64,000 nt of DNA from Mesorhizobium sp. L-8-3 (lineage in GTDB: Bacteria; Pseudomonadota; Alphaproteobacteria; Rhizobiales; Rhizobiaceae), in the NCBI RefSeq assembly GCF_016756615.1, contig NZ_AP023262.1, positions 310,001-374,000 of the forward strand. Reading direction: 5' to 3'. This document shows, piece after piece, positions 36,644 through 46,540 of this stretch; the stretch's first letter is position 1, and each line of letters opens with the position of its first letter. The translations under genes were made by a program, and so were the position numbers. The notes under the pieces are model-generated. The model did not search any database. It worked only from the letters and a program-made list of their open reading frames with translations, and was not told the DNA's origin.

Positions 36644-37714
36644 TCAGCGCATCATTCGGCTGATCAGTTGCGCCGTGTAGTCCACCATCGGCACGATGCG
36701 CGCATAATTGAGCCTGGTGGGGCCGATGACGCCCAGCGCGCCGATGACGCGCGCATCCTTGTCGCGATAGGGCGCCACCACCAGCGACGAACCCGACAGC
36801 GAGAAGAGCTTGTTCTCCGACCCGATGAAGATGCGAACGCCCGATCCCTGTTCGGCAAGGTCGAGCAGTTGCATGAGCCCGTCCTGAGTCTCCAGATCCT
36901 CGAACAGATGCTTCAACAGTTCGATATCGGCCTGGGCCGTGACGTTTTCGAGCAGATTGGCGCGGCCGCGCACGATGAGCCGGGCCGGCAACCCGCTTTC
37001 GGCGCCGGCCCAGACGGCGAGCCCGCGCTCGACCAGATCCTGCGAAAGCGTATCGAGCGCCGCCTTGGTCTCGTCCTTGAGCCGTGCGATGTCGCCACGC
37101 GCCTCGGCCAGCGTGCGGCCGCGTATATGGGCATTGAGGAAATTCGAGGCCTCGTGGAGTTGCGAGGCGGTGACGCCGGCCGGCAGGTCGAGCACGCGGT
37201 TCTCCACGTCGCCGGCCTGCGAGACCAGAACGGCGAGCGCCCGCGTGGGCTCGAGCTGGATGAATTCGATATGCTTCAGCGCCACCTCGTTCTTGGCGGC
37301 CACGACCAGACCCGCGCCACGCGACATGCCCGATAGCATCAGCGTGGCCTCGGTCAGCACATGCTCCAGCGTCGCGCCGCTGCCCGATGCCTTGACCTGG
37401 GCCTCGATCACCCGGCGCTCCTCGTCGGAGAGGTCGCCCAGTTCCATGAAGGCGTCGATGAAAAAGCGTAGGCCGCGCTGCGTCGGCAGCCGCCCAGCCG
37501 AAATATGCGGCGCATAGATGAGGCCGAGATGCTCCAGGTCGCTCATTACGTTGCGCACGGTGGCCGGTGACAGCGACTGCGGCAGCATGCGCGACAGGTT
37601 GCGCGATCCCAGCGGCTCGCCGTCCTTGAGGTAGCTGTCGACGATCTGGCGGAAGATGTCGCGCGAACGCGCATCGAGTGATTGCAGTGTCTGATCCACG
37701 ACCGGTTTCGTCAT
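36644..37714 (-). CDS. hrcA: Heat-inducible transcription repressor HrcA
   Basis: A 356-residue repressor. The N-terminal winged helix has LQSLDARSRDIFRQIVDSYL, PLGSRNLSRMLPQSLSPATVRNVM and the LEHLGLIYAPHISAGRLPT linker. The C-terminal IF domain ends GALGVIGPTRLNYARIVPMV. HrcA binds CIRCE elements at groESL. No CIRCE sequence was seen before hrcA, hsp20 or grpE. It is divergent from rph, as in most rhizobia. Confidence 0.96.
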   Translation of the reverse strand: MTKPVVDQTLQSLDARSRDIFRQIVDSYLKDGEPLGSRNLSRMLPQSLSPATVRNVMSDLEHLGLIYAPHISAGRLPTQRGLRFFIDAFMELGDLSDEERRVIEAQVKASGSGATLEHVLTEATLMLSGMSRGAGLVVAAKNEVALKHIEFIQLEPTRALAVLVSQAGDVENRVLDLPAGVTASQLHEASNFLNAHIRGRTLAEARGDIARLKDETKAALDTLSQDLVERGLAVWAGAESGLPARLIVRGRANLLENVTAQADIELLKHLFEDLETQDGLMQLLDLAEQGSGVRIFIGSENKLFSLSGSSLVVAPYRDKDARVIGALGVIGPTRLNYARIVPMVDYTAQLISRMMR

Positions 37715-37742
37715 CGACGAGGAAAGCTCCTGATGACCGATG

Positions 37743-37770
37743 ATATAGACAGGCCGGCAGGGAACTCAAC
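37743..37770 (-). promoter_or_regulatory. Possible hrcA promoter
   Basis: On the minus strand GTTGAG (37765-37770) and CTATAT (37743-37748) are 16 bp apart. The -10 matches the alphaproteobacterial consensus; the -35 is weaker. It starts transcription roughly 20-25 bp before the hrcA ATG. The assignment to a sigma factor is open. Confidence 0.4.
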
Positions 37771-37875
37771 GGCCCGCGGCAAAGCGGTGGAAAGCCCGTT
37801 TTCCTTTGCGCTCGACCAGGCATGGGGCTAAAAGCGCGCACGATTCCGGTTTTCCAGGTGAAGAAAGACCCCTTG

Positions 37876-38592
37876 ATGCGCCCCTCAAAACGCCAGTTCG
37901 ACGAAATGCGCGCGATCTCCTTCGAACGCGGAGTGTCGAAGCACGCGGAAGGGTCGTGCCTGGTCAAGTTCGGCGACACCCATGTGCTGTGCACGGCCAG
38001 CCTCGAAGAGAAGGTGCCGGGCTGGATGCGCAATTCCGGCAAGGGCTGGGTGACAGCCGAATACGGCATGCTGCCGCGCGCCACCGGCGAGCGCATGCGC
38101 CGCGAAGCCTCGACCGGCAAGCAGGGCGGCCGGACGCTGGAGATCCAGCGGCTGATCGGCCGTTCCCTGCGTGCCGTCGTCGACATGCAGGCGCTCGGCG
38201 AGCAGCAGATCACCATAGACTGCGACGTGATCCAGGCCGACGGGGGCACCCGCACGGCGGCGATAACAGGCGGCTGGGTGGCGCTCCACGACTGCCTGCG
38301 CTGGATGGAGGCGCGCAGCATTGTGAACGTCTCCAAGGTACTGAAAGACCATGTGGCGGCGATCTCCTGCGGCATCCATGACGGCCAGGCTGTCATCGAC
38401 CTCGACTATATCGAGGATTCCTCGGCTGGAACCGACGCCAATTTCGTCATGACCGGCAAGGGCGGCATCGTCGAGATCCAGGGCACCGCCGAGGGCGAGC
38501 CCTTCAGCGAGGAACAGTTCGCCGCGCTGATGGCGCTGGCCCGCAAGGGCATCACTCGGCTGGTGAGCCTGCAGCAGATGGCCGTGGCGTAG
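37876..38592 (+). CDS. rph: Ribonuclease PH
   Basis: A 238-residue phosphorolytic 3'-5' exoribonuclease that trims tRNA 3' ends. The family features are [20 protein letters not shown] at the start, [29 protein letters not shown] and [20 protein letters not shown]. Start 37876 fits the family; an upstream ATG at 37822 would add 18 atypical residues. It is divergent from hrcA and leads a plus-strand run to hemW. Confidence 0.96.
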   Translation: MRPSKRQFDEMRAISFERGVSKHAEGSCLVKFGDTHVLCTASLEEKVPGWMRNSGKGWVTAEYGMLPRATGERMRREASTGKQGGRTLEIQRLIGRSLRAVVDMQALGEQQITIDCDVIQADGGTRTAAITGGWVALHDCLRWMEARSIVNVSKVLKDHVAAISCGIHDGQAVIDLDYIEDSSAGTDANFVMTGKGGIVEIQGTAEGEPFSEEQFAALMALARKGITRLVSLQQMAVA

Positions 38593-38605
38593 CGCCGGAG
38601 CCGAG

Positions 38606-39016
38606 ATGACCCCGTCCGCCATCCTCGAATCAGCACTCTACGTGACCGATCTCGACGCGGCGGAGCGTTTCTACGGCGAAACACTGGGGCTGGCGCCGGT
38701 CGGCAAGGTCGCGGGGCGGCATGTCTTCTTTCGTTGCGGCCAGGGCGTCCTGCTGCTCTTCAACGCCGCGGCCACCCGTGTCCCTCCACCATCGGACGCA
38801 AGGCTGCCCGTGCCGCCGCATGGCACGGCCGGCCAGGGCCATCTCTGCTTTTCGGCGACAGCCGAGGAGATCGATCGCTGGAAGGCCCGTCTTCAGGCCG
38901 AGGGCATCGTCATCGAGGCCGATTTCCAATGGCCCCAAGGCGGGCGCTCTATCTATTTCCGTGACCCGTCAGGCAATTCGATCGAGTTTGCCGAGCCGCG
39001 TATCTGGGGTTTGTGA
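38606..39016 (+). CDS. VOC/glyoxalase superfamily protein
   Basis: A 136-residue single-module VOC protein. [20 protein letters not shown] and [20 protein letters not shown] open it, and [20 protein letters not shown] closes it with the Glu metal ligand. The His of the first beta strand is replaced or shifted, so an enzyme role is uncertain. It lies between rph and rdgB and overlaps the rdgB start region by one base. Confidence 0.85.
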   Translation: MTPSAILESALYVTDLDAAERFYGETLGLAPVGKVAGRHVFFRCGQGVLLLFNAAATRVPPPSDARLPVPPHGTAGQGHLCFSATAEEIDRWKARLQAEGIVIEADFQWPQGGRSIYFRDPSGNSIEFAEPRIWGL

Positions 39017-39663
39017 TGCATCATCTGAACGACAAGAAGATCGTCGTGGCCAGCCACAATGAAGGCAAGCTGCGGGAATTTTCCGAGTTGATGGGGCCGT
39101 TCGGCTTCGAGGCGAAGTCGGCCAGGGAATACGGCCTGCCCGAGCCCGACGAGACCGGTACGACTTTCGAGCAGAACGCCTATATCAAAGCGCTCGCCGC
39201 TGCCCAGGCGACAGGCCTGCCCGCCCTTTCGGACGATTCCGGCCTCGTCGTCGATGCGCTGAACGGCCAGCCCGGCGTCTACACCGCGAACTGGGCGGAG
39301 AAGCCCGACGGCACACGCGACTTCGCCATGGCAATGCAGAAGACCGAGGACGCGCTCCGGGCGGCGGGCGCGGTCCAGCCCGCCGATCGCACCGGACGCT
39401 TTGTCGCCGTCATCTGCCTGGCTTGGCCGGACGGCCATGCCGAATATTTCCGCGGCGAGGCGGAAGGCAAGCTGGTGTGGCCGCCGCGCGGCCAACTCGG
39501 CTTCGGCTACGATCCGGTGTTCCTGCCGGATGGGCACCTGCGCACCTTCGGCGAGATGCCGGCAAGCGAAAAACACGGCTGGGCGCCTGGCCAGCCCGAG
39601 GCGCTTTCCCACCGCGCGCGTGCCTTCCAGAAGTTCGCCCGCGCTCGCCTCGGCTCGCCATGA
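39016..39663 (+). CDS. rdgB: XTP/dITP pyrophosphatase (HAM1/RdgB)
   Basis: A 215-residue house-cleaning nucleotide pyrophosphatase. [35 protein letters not shown] and [11 protein letters not shown] are its classical motifs, and the late [11 protein letters not shown] is also conserved. ATG 39016 is preferred over GTG 39013. It removes inosine- and xanthosine-type triphosphates. The hemW start overlaps its stop by 4 bp. Confidence 0.95.
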   Translation: MHHLNDKKIVVASHNEGKLREFSELMGPFGFEAKSAREYGLPEPDETGTTFEQNAYIKALAAAQATGLPALSDDSGLVVDALNGQPGVYTANWAEKPDGTRDFAMAMQKTEDALRAAGAVQPADRTGRFVAVICLAWPDGHAEYFRGEAEGKLVWPPRGQLGFGYDPVFLPDGHLRTFGEMPASEKHGWAPGQPEALSHRARAFQKFARARLGSP

Positions 39664-40823
39664 TCGAACGCGACGCCAGGGCGCCCGGCTTCGGCGTCTA
39701 CGTCCACTGGCCGTTCTGCGCGGCCAAGTGCCCCTATTGCGACTTCAACTCGCATGTGCGGCACCAGCCGGTCGACCAGCAACGCTTCGCCCGCGCCTTC
39801 GCCGCCGAACTCGCTACGATGCGCGCCCGCACAGGGCAGCAATGCGTGACCAGCATCTTCCTCGGCGGCGGCACGCCGTCATTGATGAAACCCGAAACAG
39901 TGGCGGCGGTGCTCGATGCGGTCGCGGCCAACTGGACGATCACCGACGGTGCCGAGATCACGCTCGAGGCCAACCCGTCCTCGGTCGAGGCGGACCGCTT
40001 TCGCGGCTACCGCGCGGCCGGCGTGAACCGCGTCTCGCTCGGCGTGCAGGCCCTCGACGACCGCGACCTGAAGTTCCTCGGCCGGCTGCATAATGTCGCC
40101 GAAGCGCTGCACGCAATCGGCCTCGCCCGCGAGATCTTTCCGCGCCTTTCCTTCGACCTCATCTATGCGCGTCCGGGCCAGACGCCGGAGGCGTGGCAAG
40201 CCGAGCTCGAACAGGCCATCGGCCACGCCGCCGACCATCTCTCGCTCTACCAGCTGACCATAGAGGAAGGCACGCCCTTCCATGCGCTGCATGCGGCGCG
40301 CAAATTCTCCATCCCCGACGGCGAGCACGCGGCCGAACTCTATGCCGTGACGCAGGAGGTGACGGCCGAGCACGGCCTGCCAGCCTATGAGATCTCCAAC
40401 CATGCCCGGCCAGGTGCGGAAAGCCGGCACAACCTGACCTATTGGCGCTACGGCGAATATGTCGGCGTAGGCCCCGGCGCGCATGGCCGCTTCGTCGAGA
40501 ACGGCCGCCGGGTGGTGACCATCGCCGAACGCATGCCGGAAACCTGGCTGAACCTGGTCGAGGCCAAGGGCCACGGCGTGACGGGAGGCGAGGTGCTGTC
40601 GCGCTCCGAGGAGGCGGACGAGTTCCTGCTGATGGGCCTGCGGCTGGCCGAAGGCATCGACCTTGCCCGCTACGAAGCCTTGTCGGGTAGGGCACTTGCC
40701 ACGGCCCGGCTGTCGATCCTGCAGGAGGAGGGGCTGGTCGCGGCGATCGGCAATTCACGCCTGCGCGCAACCGCTGCCGGCATGATCGTGCTCGACGCAG
40801 TGGTCGCCGACCTCGCGCGGTGA
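39660..40823 (+). CDS. hemW: HemW-type radical SAM heme chaperone
   Basis: A 387-residue radical SAM protein. The iron-sulfur motif is C20-X3-C24-X2-C27 in [23 protein letters not shown] and [15 protein letters not shown] follow, then the HemW C-terminal domain. HemW lacks the anaerobic HemN-specific extension and inserts heme into proteins. Start 39660 overlaps the rdgB stop (ATGA). The rdgB-hemW pair is standard in rhizobia. Confidence 0.93.
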   Translation: MIERDARAPGFGVYVHWPFCAAKCPYCDFNSHVRHQPVDQQRFARAFAAELATMRARTGQQCVTSIFLGGGTPSLMKPETVAAVLDAVAANWTITDGAEITLEANPSSVEADRFRGYRAAGVNRVSLGVQALDDRDLKFLGRLHNVAEALHAIGLAREIFPRLSFDLIYARPGQTPEAWQAELEQAIGHAADHLSLYQLTIEEGTPFHALHAARKFSIPDGEHAAELYAVTQEVTAEHGLPAYEISNHARPGAESRHNLTYWRYGEYVGVGPGAHGRFVENGRRVVTIAERMPETWLNLVEAKGHGVTGGEVLSRSEEADEFLLMGLRLAEGIDLARYEALSGRALATARLSILQEEGLVAAIGNSRLRATAAGMIVLDAVVADLAR

Positions 40824-40915
40824 TGGTGGCCAGAAGACCCTATTGTCGGGCTATTGAATATCGGCCCTGCGAAGCCATATAGTCATGTTGGTCACGTTGG
40901 CTATGGAGGCTCGAG

Positions 40916-41191
40916 ATGACTACGCCTGAGACAGGCCCGGCCGAAGCTGCAACGTGGACTCTGGCGCGGGCAAAGGCAAAGCTCTCCGAGGTCGTTGACC
41001 GCGCCCAGGCTGAGCCCCAGTTGATCACACGCAACGGCAAGCCGAGTGCGGTGATCGTCTCAGCCGAAGAATGGGCGCGCAAGACAACGCGCAAGGGAAG
41101 CCTTGCCGACTTCCTGCTCAATTCACCATTGCGTGGCACCGATATTGAGATAGATCGGCATCACGACGCACCGCGTGACATAGCTCTGTGA
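40916..41191 (+). CDS. Phd/YefM-type antitoxin
   Basis: A 91-residue protein. The N-terminal Phd/YefM fold is WTLARAKAKLSEVVDRAQAE followed by PQLITRNGKPSAVIVSAEEW. It binds DNA and neutralises the downstream PIN toxin. It starts 92 bp after hemW and its stop overlaps the toxin start as GTGA. The pair looks inserted between hemW and rsmI. Confidence 0.9.
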   Translation: MTTPETGPAEAATWTLARAKAKLSEVVDRAQAEPQLITRNGKPSAVIVSAEEWARKTTRKGSLADFLLNSPLRGTDIEIDRHHDAPRDIAL

Positions 41192-41610
41192 GCTACCTGC
41201 TGGATACCAACGTCCTGTCTGAAGTCCGACGTCCGGCGCCAAGCCCAAAGGTTCTCGCCTGGCTCGATGAAGTCGATGAGGACAGGTCGTTCATAAGCGT
41301 CATTTCACTCGCTGAGCTTCGTCGTGGCGTTCTCCTGATGGACGATGGGCGACGAAGGGAGGCGCTCGCTGCCTGGCTGGTGCATGATCTCCCCGACCGT
41401 TTCGCCGGCCGGATCCTACCAATCGACCCTGAGACCGCCGAGCGATGGGGAGATCTCATGGCCGAAAGCCAGAAGATCGGAAGGGCGCTTTCAACGATGG
41501 ACGGGTTCCTGGCCGCGACCGCACTGGGCAGGCAACTCACTCTGGTGACGCGAAACACCAAGGACTTCGCGTCCTTTGGGGTTCCTCTTCTCAACCCATG
41601 GGAGCTGTAG
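41188..41610 (+). CDS. PIN-domain toxin (VapC/FitB type)
   Basis: A 140-residue ribonuclease-type toxin with a GTG start. The acidic residues of the PIN active site are visible: Asp6 in YLLDTNVLSEV, Glu near 43 in ISLAELRRG, Asp near 104 in STMDGFLAATA and a later Asp in VTRNTKDF. It resembles FitB of Neisseria and VapC RNases. It is translationally coupled to the Phd-like antitoxin, so it is probably made at a set ratio. Confidence 0.92.
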   Translation: MSYLLDTNVLSEVRRPAPSPKVLAWLDEVDEDRSFISVISLAELRRGVLLMDDGRRREALAAWLVHDLPDRFAGRILPIDPETAERWGDLMAESQKIGRALSTMDGFLAATALGRQLTLVTRNTKDFASFGVPLLNPWEL

Positions 41611-41722
41611 CCGCTGCCTGGGTCGGAACTTGCCAAGCAAGCTTGCAGAGCTGACGAGTGCTTTGCAACATGCCCCCGGCCATGTCAAAGAATGGCCGAT
41701 AAGAACCCACGAGAGGCCACGG

Positions 41723-42622
41723 GTGCAGCAGACCGAAGCCAAGCGCTCCTATGTGATCGCCCAGACCGAGATCGCCGCGCGGCCGCTCGAGCCGGCGCTC
41801 TATCTCGTGGCCACGCCGATCGGCAACCTCGCCGACATCACGCTGCGCGCACTGGAGACGCTCGCGGGCGCGGATGTCGTGGCCTGCGAGGACACGCGCG
41901 TCACCCGGGTGCTTCTCGATCGTTACGGCATCAGGCAGAAGCCGGTGGCCTATCACGAGCACAATGCGGCCGAGGCCGGGCCGCGATTGATCGAGGCGCT
42001 TAATGGCGGCAGGAGCGTCGCGCTCGTCTCCGACGCCGGCACGCCGCTGGTCTCGGACCCTGGTTTCCGCCTCGTCGGCCAGGCGCTCGAAGCCGGGATC
42101 CGCGTCGTCCCGGTGCCGGGCGCGTCGGCCGTGCTCGCAGCGCTCACCGCTTCGGGCCTGCCTTCCGACGCCTTCCTCTTCGCCGGCTTCCTGCCGGTCA
42201 AGGACGGACAGCGGCGCTCGCGGCTCGACGAGTTGAAGCCGGTGCCGGCAACCCTGATCTTCTTCGAATCACCGCGACGGCTGGCCGACGCGCTGGCCGC
42301 CATGGCCGGCGTGCTGGGCGAAGCCAGGCAGGCGGCGATCGGCCGCGAGCTGACGAAGACTTTCGAAGAGATGCGCACCGGCACGCTCGGCGTGCTCGCT
42401 GCGCACTACGCCGAGGCCGAAACGCCGAAAGGCGAGATCGTCATCTGCGTCGGCCCGCCGACAGCCGCGGCCGAAACCGCACCCGAAGCGGTCGACCGGT
42501 TGCTCCTCTCCCTTGCTGAAGAGATGCCGGCGTCCAAGGCGGCGGCCGAAGCCGCCCGCATGACCGGCGGCAGGAAACCCGAGCTCTACCGGCGCCTGCT
42601 GGAACTCAAGAATGCCGGCTGA
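41723..42622 (+). CDS. rsmI: 16S rRNA 2'-O-methyltransferase RsmI
   Basis: A 299-residue tetrapyrrole-methylase-fold enzyme that methylates C1402 of 16S r[23 protein letters not shown] and [16 protein letters not shown] are diagnostic, and [17 protein letters not shown] follows. The start is probably GTG 41723, preceded by GAGAGG; the frame is open back to 41576, but those residues are not family-like. It lies directly after the toxin-antitoxin pair and is coupled to yraN. Confidence 0.92.
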   Translation: MQQTEAKRSYVIAQTEIAARPLEPALYLVATPIGNLADITLRALETLAGADVVACEDTRVTRVLLDRYGIRQKPVAYHEHNAAEAGPRLIEALNGGRSVALVSDAGTPLVSDPGFRLVGQALEAGIRVVPVPGASAVLAALTASGLPSDAFLFAGFLPVKDGQRRSRLDELKPVPATLIFFESPRRLADALAAMAGVLGEARQAAIGRELTKTFEEMRTGTLGVLAAHYAEAETPKGEIVICVGPPTAAAETAPEAVDRLLLSLAEEMPASKAAAEAARMTGGRKPELYRRLLELKNAG

Positions 42623-42977
42623 CCGCCTCAGGGCCTATCGCCGCGGCCATCGCAGCGAATGGATGGCGGCGCTGGCGCTTCTCGTCAAAGGCTATCGCAT
42701 CGTGGCGCGGCGCTTCCGCACGAAACTCGGCGAGATCGATCTCGTCGCGCGTCGCGGCGACCTCGTGGTCATCGTCGAGGTCAAGGCGCGGCCGACGCTC
42801 GCCGAGGCCATGGACGCGATCGGCTGGGCTTCGCAGTGTCGCATCGAGGCTGCGGCCGACCTGTGGCTCGCCCGGCAGCCCGACCATAGCAGGCTGTCGA
42901 TACGTTTCGACATGGTCGCGGTGCTGCCACGCCGCTGGCCGGTGCATGTCGAGAATATTTTCCAGGGCCGGAACTGA
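42612..42977 (+). CDS. YraN family protein (UPF0102)
   Basis: A 121-residue protein with the endonuclease-like core [18 protein letters not shown] followed by [18 protein letters not shown]. These are the E-x-D...E-x-K residues of the family. The role is unproven. Its start overlaps the rsmI end by 11 bp, the usual pairing. In many rhizobia a glutathione synthetase gene follows, but here a cyclase gene does. Confidence 0.92.
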   Translation: MPADRLRAYRRGHRSEWMAALALLVKGYRIVARRFRTKLGEIDLVARRGDLVVIVEVKARPTLAEAMDAIGWASQCRIEAAADLWLARQPDHSRLSIRFDMVAVLPRRWPVHVENIFQGRN

Positions 42978-43053
42978 GGCGGCAACAGTCGAGCTTGCCG
43001 CGCTGCCGTTTCGGGCTACTCTTCCTTCGAAACCAAACCCGGGAGAGAGCCAG

Positions 43054-43878
43054 ATGTGCCATCACTGCGTCATCGAGAAGGTGAAATCCGACATGCTGAA
43101 CCGCCGCAGCTTCTTTGCCGGCGGGCTCGCCGCGGCTGGAGCGGCGGCGATCGCGGCGACGGCCGCGCCGACGCCGCTTCTGGCGCAATCCGCTCCGGCC
43201 AGGGCTGAGGACCTGACGCATGAGCTGTTGGACAAATTCCCTACCTATTTTGGCGGCCAGCAGCTCTTTATCGAACAGAAATTCAACTTCAAGGAACACA
43301 CTTTCAATCTCAACGAATGGCGCATCAACGAGCATACGGGCACGCATATCGACGCGCCGCTGCATTTTTCCGCCGACGGAAAATCGGTGGCCGAACTGCC
43401 GGTGGAGGATCTGATCGCACCGCTCGTGGTCGTCGACATCCGCGCCAAGGCGGCGGAGAACCCGGATGCGCAGGTTACCCCCGACGACCTCGAGGCCTGG
43501 ATATCTGCCAATGGCGAACTGCCTGATGGCGCCGTGGTGGCCATGCTGTCGGGCTGGGGCGCGAATGTCGCCAACGACAAGTTCCGCAATGTCGGCGACG
43601 ACGGCAAGACGATGCACTTCCCGGGGTTCCATGCAGAGGCAGTGCAGCAGTTGCTCGAAACGTCGACCAAGGCCATCGCCGTCGACACGCTGTCGCTCGA
43701 CCACGGCCCCTCGCCCGATTTCATCGTGCACAATACCTGGCTGCCGGCCGGCCGCTACGGCATCGAGGGTGTCGCCAATCTCGACCGGCTTCCGGCCAAG
43801 GGCGCGACCATCATCGTCGGCGCACCGAAAGTGAGGGGCGGCACCGGCGGCCCGGCACGGGTGTTCGCGCTGGTCTGA
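43054..43878 (+). CDS. Cyclase / kynurenine-formamidase-like protein with Tat-type signal
   Basis: A 274-residue protein. The metal motif HTGTHIDAPLHF near residue 100 defines the cyclase (KynB-like) family, and later AVDTLSLDHG holds further ligands. The N-terminus has a twin-arginine stretch NRRSFFAGGLAAAGAAAIAA and a cleavage region ending LLAQS, so it is probably exported. The MCHHCVIEKVKSDM segment precedes the Tat motif; starting at MLNRRSFF is the alternative. The substrate is unknown. Confidence 0.85.
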   Translation: MCHHCVIEKVKSDMLNRRSFFAGGLAAAGAAAIAATAAPTPLLAQSAPARAEDLTHELLDKFPTYFGGQQLFIEQKFNFKEHTFNLNEWRINEHTGTHIDAPLHFSADGKSVAELPVEDLIAPLVVVDIRAKAAENPDAQVTPDDLEAWISANGELPDGAVVAMLSGWGANVANDKFRNVGDDGKTMHFPGFHAEAVQQLLETSTKAIAVDTLSLDHGPSPDFIVHNTWLPAGRYGIEGVANLDRLPAKGATIIVGAPKVRGGTGGPARVFALV

Positions 43879-43960
43879 GGCTGGACCGCCGCCAGCGCCC
43901 CGCGAAGGAGGCTCGGGGAACACCGCTGCTACGCGCGCGAGTGCGCTTGGTGCCGGCGAT

Positions 43961-45331
43961 CTATCGCCTGGTCACCGCCATCGGCAGGCCGCCTTCCGGC
44001 TGCGTGGTGAGCTTCTGAACGGGCCAAGGCCTGGTTTCGCCGACGGTATCGAAACGGTAGAGCTTGAGCAGGACCGCGAGCGCAATCACCGCCTCCTGCA
44101 TGGCGAAGCTCGCGCCGATACAGACGCGCGGGCCCGCACCGAAGGGAAGATACTGGAACCGGTCGATCTTCTCGCGGTTGCCGGGATGGAAACGCTCCGG
44201 CAGGAAGGCCTCGGGATTGTCCCAGTTCTTCCGATGGCGATGCACCGTCCAGGGCATCACAAGCACCTGGGCGCCCCTGGGCAGCACCAGGTCCCTGTAA
44301 TGGTCCGTCTCCACCGGCTCGCGATTGATCGACGGCGCCGGCGGATAGAGCCGCAGCGCCTCCTCGAAGGCGGCCCGCGTCAGCGGCATCGCCTCCAGCC
44401 ACTTGACCGGGTCAGGCTCGCGCGCCGTGACCGCGTCGATCTCTGCCTCGATCCGCTTGCGCTCCCAGGGCGCCTCCGCCAGGCAGTAGATCGTCCAGCC
44501 GAGTGCGCGCGCCGTGGTCTCGTGGCCGGCGCCGATGAAGGTGATGATGTTGTCCTAGATCTCCGCGCGGTTCAGCCCCTCGGGGCCTTCGGCACGCAGC
44601 AGAAGCGTCAGGAAATCCTCGGCCACGCCGTCCGGATCGCGCCGCATGCGTTCTTCCCGCATGGCGACCGTGTCGGACACGATCTTGCGGAAATAGGCCA
44701 TGGTCTTGCGCCCGCGCAGCCTTGTGACGCGCGGCAACCAGTCGGGCGCGCGCAGCAGGTCCAGCGGATCGACGCGCCCCATCGTCTCGAACAGCCGGTC
44801 GATCTGGTGGGAGAAGCTGCCGGGCTCGCCGGCGATCTCGCCCGAGAACAGCGTCTCGGCCAGGATCTCGTAGGTGAGCATGGTCATGTCGCGGGCGACG
44901 TCGGTCGTGCCGACGAGATCGTCGTAGCGTGTGGCGAATGCTTCCGAGCACCGCAACATCGAGCCCGCGAAACCGTGGATATGGCGCGGCGTGAAAACCG
45001 GCGCCATGGCCTTGCGCGAGCGCTTCCAGACCTCACCCTCGGCGGTCAGCAGCCCGTCGCGCAGGATCGGGCGCAGGATCTTCTGGCGCACGGTCGCCAT
45101 CTTGTAGTTCCTGGCATTGTCCACCAGCACGTGGCGGATGAGGCCAGGATCGTTGGCGATGACAAGCGGCCCGCCGATGCCCGAGACGGAAATCCACGGC
45201 TCGTTGTAGGAGGGCTCGCCCCACAATTCGAGCGGGTTGCGGTAGACGATGCGGATCATCTGCAGCGTCGACGGCGGGCTGGTGCGCGGTTTTGGCGCAG
45301 GCGGCACGAAAGGGGCGGGCACGGTATCCAT
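43961..45331 (-). pseudogene. Cytochrome P450 gene interrupted by an in-frame amber codon
   Basis: The frame has 457 codons and matches a P450 along its whole length. The N-terminal two thirds end at a TAG at codon 259 (44555-44557). The same frame continues with DNIITFIGAGHETTARALGW (oxygen-binding I helix), the ExxR region and the heme motif FGAGPRVCIGASFA. Only one nonsense change separates the halves, so this is a recent pseudogene, an amber-readthrough gene or a sequencing error. Without the second half no heme binding is possible. It is divergent from an FMN reductase, which could be a redox partner only by speculation. Confidence 0.88.
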
Positions 45332-45565
45332 GGCTCAACATCAATGTAGGAGCCGCCGCAGCGCGCGTCCATGCCGCGATAAGGCAGCCGGCCGTGCATC
45401 GACCGAACGCGCCTGGGGACGAACATCCGGGCAGCCGCAATCGATTGGGGATCAATAGTTACCCGAAGTTCAGTCGGTCACCTCGAAGTGCCTTCTTGCT
45501 TCGCATGTGAAGCATCGCCTATGTGCTGGTCACCATTGGATACTCTCGACCAAAAGGAAACCGAC

Positions 45566-46135
45566 TTGGCACATCAGCTCAACATCGTCGTCGCCAGCAC
45601 GCGACCCGGACGCGTCGGCCCGGTCTTCGCCCGCTGGATGGACAGGTTCGCCAGGGAACATGGCAAGTTCGACCCGGTGCTGGTGGACCTCGCCGAATTC
45701 AACCTGCCGATCTTCGACGAGCCGAAGCATCCACGCCTGGGCGAGTATGATAACGAACACACCAAGGCCTGGTCGCGCTCGGTGAATGCGGCCGACGCCT
45801 TCGTCTTCGTTACGCCCGAATACAATTATTTCGCGCCGCCGGCGCTGGTGAACGCGATCAGCTACCTGACGCGCGAATGGCAGTACAAGCCCGCGAGCTT
45901 CCTGAGCTATGGCGGCATATCGGGCGGCCTGCGCGCCGTGCAGGCCGAGAAGCAGCTGCTGTCGACCCTGAAGGTCGTGCCGATCCCGGAAGGCGTGCCG
46001 CTGCCGAACTTCCCGCAATTCCTCGATGCGGACGGCGCCTTCGCGCCGACCGATATCGTCGCGACCGGTGCGGCGACGATGCTCGACGAGCTCTATCGCT
46101 GGAGTGAGGCGCTGAAGCCTTTGCGTTCCGCCTGA
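45566..46135 (+). CDS. NAD(P)H-dependent FMN reductase
   Basis: A 189-residue flavodoxin-like protein. The FMN phosphate loop is VVASTRPGRVGPVFARWM, and VFVTPEYNYFAPPALVNAIS is the second signature. A TTG start at 45566 is favoured by an AAGGAAA ribosome-binding site; ATG 45521 or 45488 would add less conserved residues. It probably reduces FMN or quinone-like compounds. It is divergent from the broken P450, with 234 bp between them. Confidence 0.88.
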   Translation: MAHQLNIVVASTRPGRVGPVFARWMDRFAREHGKFDPVLVDLAEFNLPIFDEPKHPRLGEYDNEHTKAWSRSVNAADAFVFVTPEYNYFAPPALVNAISYLTREWQYKPASFLSYGGISGGLRAVQAEKQLLSTLKVVPIPEGVPLPNFPQFLDADGAFAPTDIVATGAATMLDELYRWSEALKPLRSA

Positions 46136-46164
46136 GCGTTCACATCAGCCAACGCGCTTCGCAA

Positions 46165-46540
46165 TCACGGCATCAGGGCCACGGGCATCCGTTCGCGGCC
46201 CGCTGCAACGAGCGCATCGATCAGCCGGTGCACGCGCAGCGCCTCTTTGCCGGTTACCTGGGGCTCACGACCCGACGAAATGGCTTCGATGAAATCGGAC
46301 ATGACGGCTCGATGGTAGTCATGCGGGAAGGCCATGGGGTCGGCGCCGAAACCGGCCGCACTGCCGTCGGGTTTGACCTCGACCTTGCGCCCGTCCTGGA
46401 ATGCCACGGACAGCGCGGTGCCGGCGGGCGAGGCGGTGCCCTTCGCGCAGGTGAGCTCGATGCGCTCCGGGAAACCCGGATAGGCCGAGGGTCGCATCGA
46501 TCGTCCCGAGCAGCGCCACGTCTCTATGAAACGATCAAAT
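46165..46540 (-). pseudogene. Gfo/Idh/MocA oxidoreductase, C-terminal remnant with frameshift
   Basis: One frame holds YPGFPERIELTCAKGTASPAG, GADPMAFPHDYHRAVMSDF and EALRVHRLIDALVAAGRERM, the C-terminal part of a sugar-type oxidoreductase. The preceding ALLGTIDAT piece is in another frame and joins near 46490-46500, so at least one frameshift is present. No N-terminal NAD-binding domain remains. The remnant ends the ABC transporter operon, so the operon once probably encoded this enzyme as well. Confidence 0.75.

Noticed and set aside
37715..37875. Expected CIRCE element near hrcA
   Set aside because: No TTAGCACTC-N9-GAGTGCTAA pattern was found in the hrcA-rph gap or before hsp20 and grpE.
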